This document shows positions 61,102 to 64,000 of a stretch of DNA of 64,000 bases, in pieces. Location of the stretch: positions 1-64,000 of the forward strand of contig NZ_JBHLVH010000010.1 of assembly GCF_042433515.1 (NCBI RefSeq), given 5' to 3'. The stretch's first letter is position 1. The number at the start of each line of letters is the position of its first letter. The notes below the pieces were generated by a model. It worked only from the letters and a program-made list of their open reading frames with translations. It was not told the origin of the DNA and made no database searches. The stretch comes from Kytococcus schroeteri. GTDB lineage: Bacteria; Actinomycetota; Actinomycetes; Actinomycetales; Dermatophilaceae. Both the position numbers and the translations under genes were made by a program.

Positions 61102-62565
61102 ATGAGCACCCAGCGCCCGCAGCCCCCGCTCGCGGACTTCGTGAAGGCCTACGACGTCCGCGGTCTCGTGCCCGAGCAACTCAACCCGCGCGTGGCCCGC
61201 GCCCTGGGGGAGGCGTTCGCGCAGACCGTCGTCCTGCCCGAGGGGGTGGCCGGCGTGGCCGTGGGGTACGACATGCGCCCCAGCAGCCCGGAGCTGTCCG
61301 AGGCCTTCGCCGCGGGGCTGGCGCTGCACGGGGTGGACGTCACGATGATCGGCCTGTGCTCCACCGATGGGCTCTACTTCGCCGCCGGCCACCTGGGCCT
61401 CGCCGGGGCGATGTTCACCGCCTCGCACAACCCGGCCCAGTACAACGGCATCAAGCTGTGCCGCCCCGGCGCGCGCCCGGTGGGGCAGGAGAGCGGCCTG
61501 GCCGAGGTGCGCGACCTGGCGCAGTGGATCCTGGACCGCGGTGACGTGCACGACCGCCAGGCCGCCGCGGCCCCCGGCACGATCACCCACCGTGACCTCA
61601 CCGGCGAGTACGCCGAGCACCTGCGCTCCCTGGTGGACCTCAGCGGGCTGCGCCACCTGGACGTGGTGGTGGACGCCGGCAACGGCATGGCCGGCCACAC
61701 CGTGCCGGTGGTGCTGGGCAGCGGCGACGACGTGGTGGTGGACTCGCTGCGCGTGGAGCCGCTGTACTTCGAGCTAGACGGCACCTTCCCGAACCACGAG
61801 GCCAACCCGCTGGAGCCGGAGAACCTGCGAGACCTGCAGGCCGCCGTCCGCGAGCACGGCGCCGACATCGGCCTGGCCTTCGACGGCGACGCCGACCGCT
61901 GCTTCGTGGTGGACGAGCGCGGCGAGCCGGTGACGCCCAGCGCCATCACCGCCCTGGTGGCCCAGCGCGAGGTCGACCGCGCGGTGGCCGCCGGTGCGAG
62001 CGCGCAGGACGTGGCCGTGGTGCACAACGCCATCGCCTCCCAGGTGGTGCCCGAGGTCATCGAGGCCGCCGGCGCCCGCCCGGTGCGCACCCGGGTGGGC
62101 CACTCCTTCATCAAGGACGAGATGGCCCGCCACGACGCGGTCTTCGGCGGGGAGCACTCGGCGCACTACTACTTCAAGGACTTCTGGTTCGCCGACACCG
62201 GTATGCTCGCCGCGTTGCACGTGCTGGCGGCCCTCGGCGAGCAGGACCGCCCGCTCTCGGAGCTCATGGCCCCGTACGAGAAGTACCCCGCCAGCGGGGA
62301 GATCAACTCCCGTGTGGACGACGCCGCCGCAGCCACCGAGCGGGTGCGCGCCTGGGGCGCCGCGCAGGGCGCCCGGGCCGACGAGCTGGACGGCCTGACC
62401 CTCACCGGCACCGCGCTGGAGGGCGAGGAGGTGGGCTACTGGCGGGCCAACCTGCGTGCCAGCAACACCGAGCCGCTGCTGCGCCTCAACGTGGAGTCGG
62501 TCTCGCAGGAGCTCACCGCCCGCGTCCGCGACGCGGCGCTGGCCCTGGTGCGGCAGGACGGCTGA
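61102..62565 (+). CDS. manB: phosphomannomutase / phosphoglucomutase
   Basis: Alpha-D-phosphohexomutase, 487 residues, converting mannose-6-phosphate to mannose-1-phosphate (and possibly glucose phosphates). Phosphoserine S108 in FTASHNPAQYNGIK, metal loop DGDADRC near residue 265, sugar loop GGEHSAHYYF, phosphate loop RASNTEPLLR. It feeds ManC at 3 kb. Clearly different from the PGM2-type mutase at 18 kb. The SIS gene starts 1 bp after its stop. Confidence 0.93.
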   Translation: MSTQRPQPPLADFVKAYDVRGLVPEQLNPRVARALGEAFAQTVVLPEGVAGVAVGYDMRPSSPELSEAFAAGLALHGVDVTMIGLCSTDGLYFAAGHLGLAGAMFTASHNPAQYNGIKLCRPGARPVGQESGLAEVRDLAQWILDRGDVHDRQAAAAPGTITHRDLTGEYAEHLRSLVDLSGLRHLDVVVDAGNGMAGHTVPVVLGSGDDVVVDSLRVEPLYFELDGTFPNHEANPLEPENLRDLQAAVREHGADIGLAFDGDADRCFVVDERGEPVTPSAITALVAQREVDRAVAAGASAQDVAVVHNAIASQVVPEVIEAAGARPVRTRVGHSFIKDEMARHDAVFGGEHSAHYYFKDFWFADTGMLAALHVLAALGEQDRPLSELMAPYEKYPASGEINSRVDDAAAATERVRAWGAAQGARADELDGLTLTGTALEGEEVGYWRANLRASNTEPLLRLNVESVSQELTARVRDAALALVRQDG

Positions 62566-62566
62566 C

Positions 62567-63721
62567 GTGCCCTTCGTCGACGAGGCCGTGCTCGACGACC
62601 CGGACCACCTGGCGCGCTGCGACGCCGCCGGCACCCTGTTCGCGCTGGCCACCGCCGGTGCGCAGGTGCGGCAGGCGCTCACGCTCGCCGAGGAGGCCGG
62701 CATCGAGCGGCTCGCCTCCGCGCACCGGCCCCGCGCGGTGCTCGTGGCCGCGGCCGGCGGGTCGGCCGTCGTCGGCGAGGTGGTGGACCTGGTGGTGGGG
62801 CAGGCCTCGCCGACCGCGGTGCACACCCTGCACGGTGGGCCGCTGCCGGCCTGGGTGGGGCCGCTCGACCTCGTGGTGGCGCTCAGCCTCTCCGGGCAGG
62901 AGGCCGGGGCGGTGACCCTGGCGCACGAGGCGGCGCGCCGGGGCGCGGCCGTCCTCACCGTGGGGGCTGCCGACACCCCGCTGTCCGATGCGGCCCAGCG
63001 CGCCCGGGGCGTGCACGTGCCGGTGGGGCAGGGGCCCACGAGCTCCCGCACCGCGCTGTGGGGACTGCTCGTGCCGGTGCTCCTGGGGCTCCGGGAGGTC
63101 GGGCTGCTGCAGGCGCGCGACGACCTGTGGGAGTCGCTCGCACGCACGCTCGACGCCGTGGCCGAGGAGTGCCGCCCGGACTCCGCGGCGTTCGTGAACC
63201 CGGCCAAGGTGGCCGCGCTGACCCTCGCCGAGACGCTGCCGGTGGTGCTCGGCGACGGTCCCGTCGCCGGGGTGGCGGCCCGCCGGGCCGCGAGCATGCT
63301 CAGCCGGAGTGCCCGGGTGCCGGCCACCTCCGGTGAGCTGCCCCACGCGGCGAGCGAGGTGGTGGCCTGCCTCGACGGGCCGTACGCCACCGGTGAGGGC
63401 TGGAACGCCACCACCGATCGGGGAGCCGGCGGTGGGCGGGACATCTTCGCCGACCCCTTCCTCGACGCCCCACAGCAGACGCCGTTGGGCCTGTGGTTGC
63501 TCGGCCGCGACGAGCTGGGCGCGATGGCGCAGCGCGTCTCCGCCATCGCGAGCGGGGCCGGCGTGCGCGTGGTGGACTGCCTGGCCGTCGGGGACGAGCC
63601 GCTGGTGGACCTGGCCCGGCTCGTGGCGCGCGTGGACTTCACGGCCACCTACCTGGCGCTGGGCCTGGGCCTGGACCCGGCGCGCTCCCCGCACCTGGCC
63701 GCCCTGCGCGAGCGCGGCTGA
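62567..63721 (+). CDS. SIS domain protein (phosphomannose/phosphoglucose isomerase-like)
   Basis: 384-residue protein with a SIS sugar-phosphate fold: VLVAAAGGSAVVGEV as the first phosphate-binding strand-loop, VVALSLSGQEAGAV as the second. A C-terminal half resembles the bifunctional PGI/PMI group, with LGLWLLGRDELGAMAQR. The M. tuberculosis neighbour Rv3256c lies in the same order before manA, so a role in mannose-6-phosphate supply is likely, but activity is unproven since catalytic Glu/His placement is unclear. GTG 62567 begins 1 bp after manB. Confidence 0.8.
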   Translation: MPFVDEAVLDDPDHLARCDAAGTLFALATAGAQVRQALTLAEEAGIERLASAHRPRAVLVAAAGGSAVVGEVVDLVVGQASPTAVHTLHGGPLPAWVGPLDLVVALSLSGQEAGAVTLAHEAARRGAAVLTVGAADTPLSDAAQRARGVHVPVGQGPTSSRTALWGLLVPVLLGLREVGLLQARDDLWESLARTLDAVAEECRPDSAAFVNPAKVAALTLAETLPVVLGDGPVAGVAARRAASMLSRSARVPATSGELPHAASEVVACLDGPYATGEGWNATTDRGAGGGRDIFADPFLDAPQQTPLGLWLLGRDELGAMAQRVSAIASGAGVRVVDCLAVGDEPLVDLARLVARVDFTATYLALGLGLDPARSPHLAALRERG

Positions 63722-63773
63722 GCCGGTCCGCCGGTCGGCCCGGCCGGCAGCGGGCCGCGGCGCGCCACCGCCC

Positions 63774-63779
63774 TAGGCT
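63774..63779 (+). promoter_or_regulatory. -10 element of the mycothione reductase gene (leaderless type)
   Basis: TAGGCT, 7 nt before ATG 63787. Confidence 0.55.
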
Positions 63780-63786
63780 GTGGCCC

Positions 63787-64000
63787 ATGGAGCAGAAGCA
63801 CTTCGACGTCGTCGTCATCGGGTCCGGCTCGGGCAACTCCCTGCCCACCCAGGAGTACGGGGGCCTGCGCGTCGCCTTCGTGGAGGGCGGCGTCTTCGGC
63901 GGTACCTGCCTCAACCACGGCTGCATCCCCACCAAGATGTTCGTGTGGACCGCCGGGGTGGCCGACACGGTGCGTGACGCGGGGCGCCTGGGGGTGGACG
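63787..64000 (+). CDS. mtr: mycothione reductase, 5' part (cut by window edge)
   Basis: First 71 residues of a disulfide-reductase flavoenzyme. FAD site VVVIGSGSGNS, then the redox pair C41 and C46 in GTCLNHGCIPTKMFV. The GSGSGNS start and KMFV after the redox motif match mycothione reductase rather than lipoamide or glutathione reductase. The enzyme keeps mycothiol reduced with NADPH. Remainder lies beyond 64,000. Confidence 0.86.
   Translation, partial: MEQKHFDVVVIGSGSGNSLPTQEYGGLRVAFVEGGVFGGTCLNHGCIPTKMFVWTAGVADTVRDAGRLGVD

Overview
The window is a gene-dense stretch of about 72% G+C chromosome from an actinomycete, most likely of the Micrococcales type (genus not resolved). Evidence for this: a WhiB-family regulator, the start of a mycothione reductase gene, an acyl-CoA carboxylase epsilon subunit, the TIGR03089 and DUF3499 families, a single-cysteine LpdA flavoprotein, frequent GTG starts and many GTGA/ATGA stop-start overlaps. 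There are 63 supported protein genes, no rRNA or tRNA gene, no insertion sequence, no CRISPR array, and one gene cut by the right edge.

Layout: 0.1-5.2 kb has trpS, a 2H RNA ligase-like gene, a GT4 mannosyltransferase divergent from manC (GDP-mannose supply), and pyrD. 5.3-20.6 kb is a nucleoside uptake and salvage island: BMP lipoprotein, ABC ATPase and two permeases, cytidine deaminase, thymidine phosphorylase, deoxyribose-phosphate aldolase, a uridine kinase-like P-loop protein, a phosphopentomutase/phosphoglucomutase-type enzyme and purine nucleoside phosphorylase. It is interrupted by a MetP/MetS-type sodium symporter pair, an MFS exporter and a PH-domain membrane protein. 20.6-28.1 kb carries lpdA, the biotinylated acyl-CoA carboxylase alpha subunit, a PfkB kinase, an acyl-CoA dehydrogenase and a carboxyltransferase. 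28.6-34.9 kb holds a secreted lipase and an iron-siderophore module (reductase, binding lipoprotein, two permeases, ATPase) with two DtxR/IdeR-like boxes.

35-43.2 kb holds maf, small enzymes, a DUF885 hydrolase, MOSC, a DUF559/AbiEi-like gene framed by near-identical palindromes, accE-accD and birA. 43.2-47 kb is a tightly coupled cyclase, crotonase, response regulator and histidine kinase cluster. 47-57.9 kb holds gtrA, purK-purE-NYN nuclease, fadE, a secreted polysaccharide deacetylase, an LCP-azlC-azlD operon, a GT2 enzyme and a CoA-transferase pair. 57.9-64 kb holds TIGR03089, a DNA glycosylase, whiB2, a zincin-like protein, DUF3499, phosphomannomutase, a SIS isomerase-like protein and the mtr start.

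Most of 10-63 kb matches, as I recall it, the gene neighbourhood of Mycobacterium tuberculosis Rv3255c-Rv3315c, in shuffled blocks. The iron module is absent from that block and looks like a lineage-specific insertion.

The most striking non-coding signals are: (i) an xAnnnT -10 hexamer 6-8 nt before the start codon of some two dozen genes, implying pervasive leaderless mRNAs; (ii) divergent gene pairs whose -10 hexamers overlap on opposite strands; (iii) a tandem array of four mini-hairpins with compensatory stem changes before the polysaccharide deacetylase gene; (iv) a gene cassette bounded by 51-nt palindromic repeats; and (v) a possible leaderless micro-ORF overlapping the nucleoside-binding lipoprotein start.
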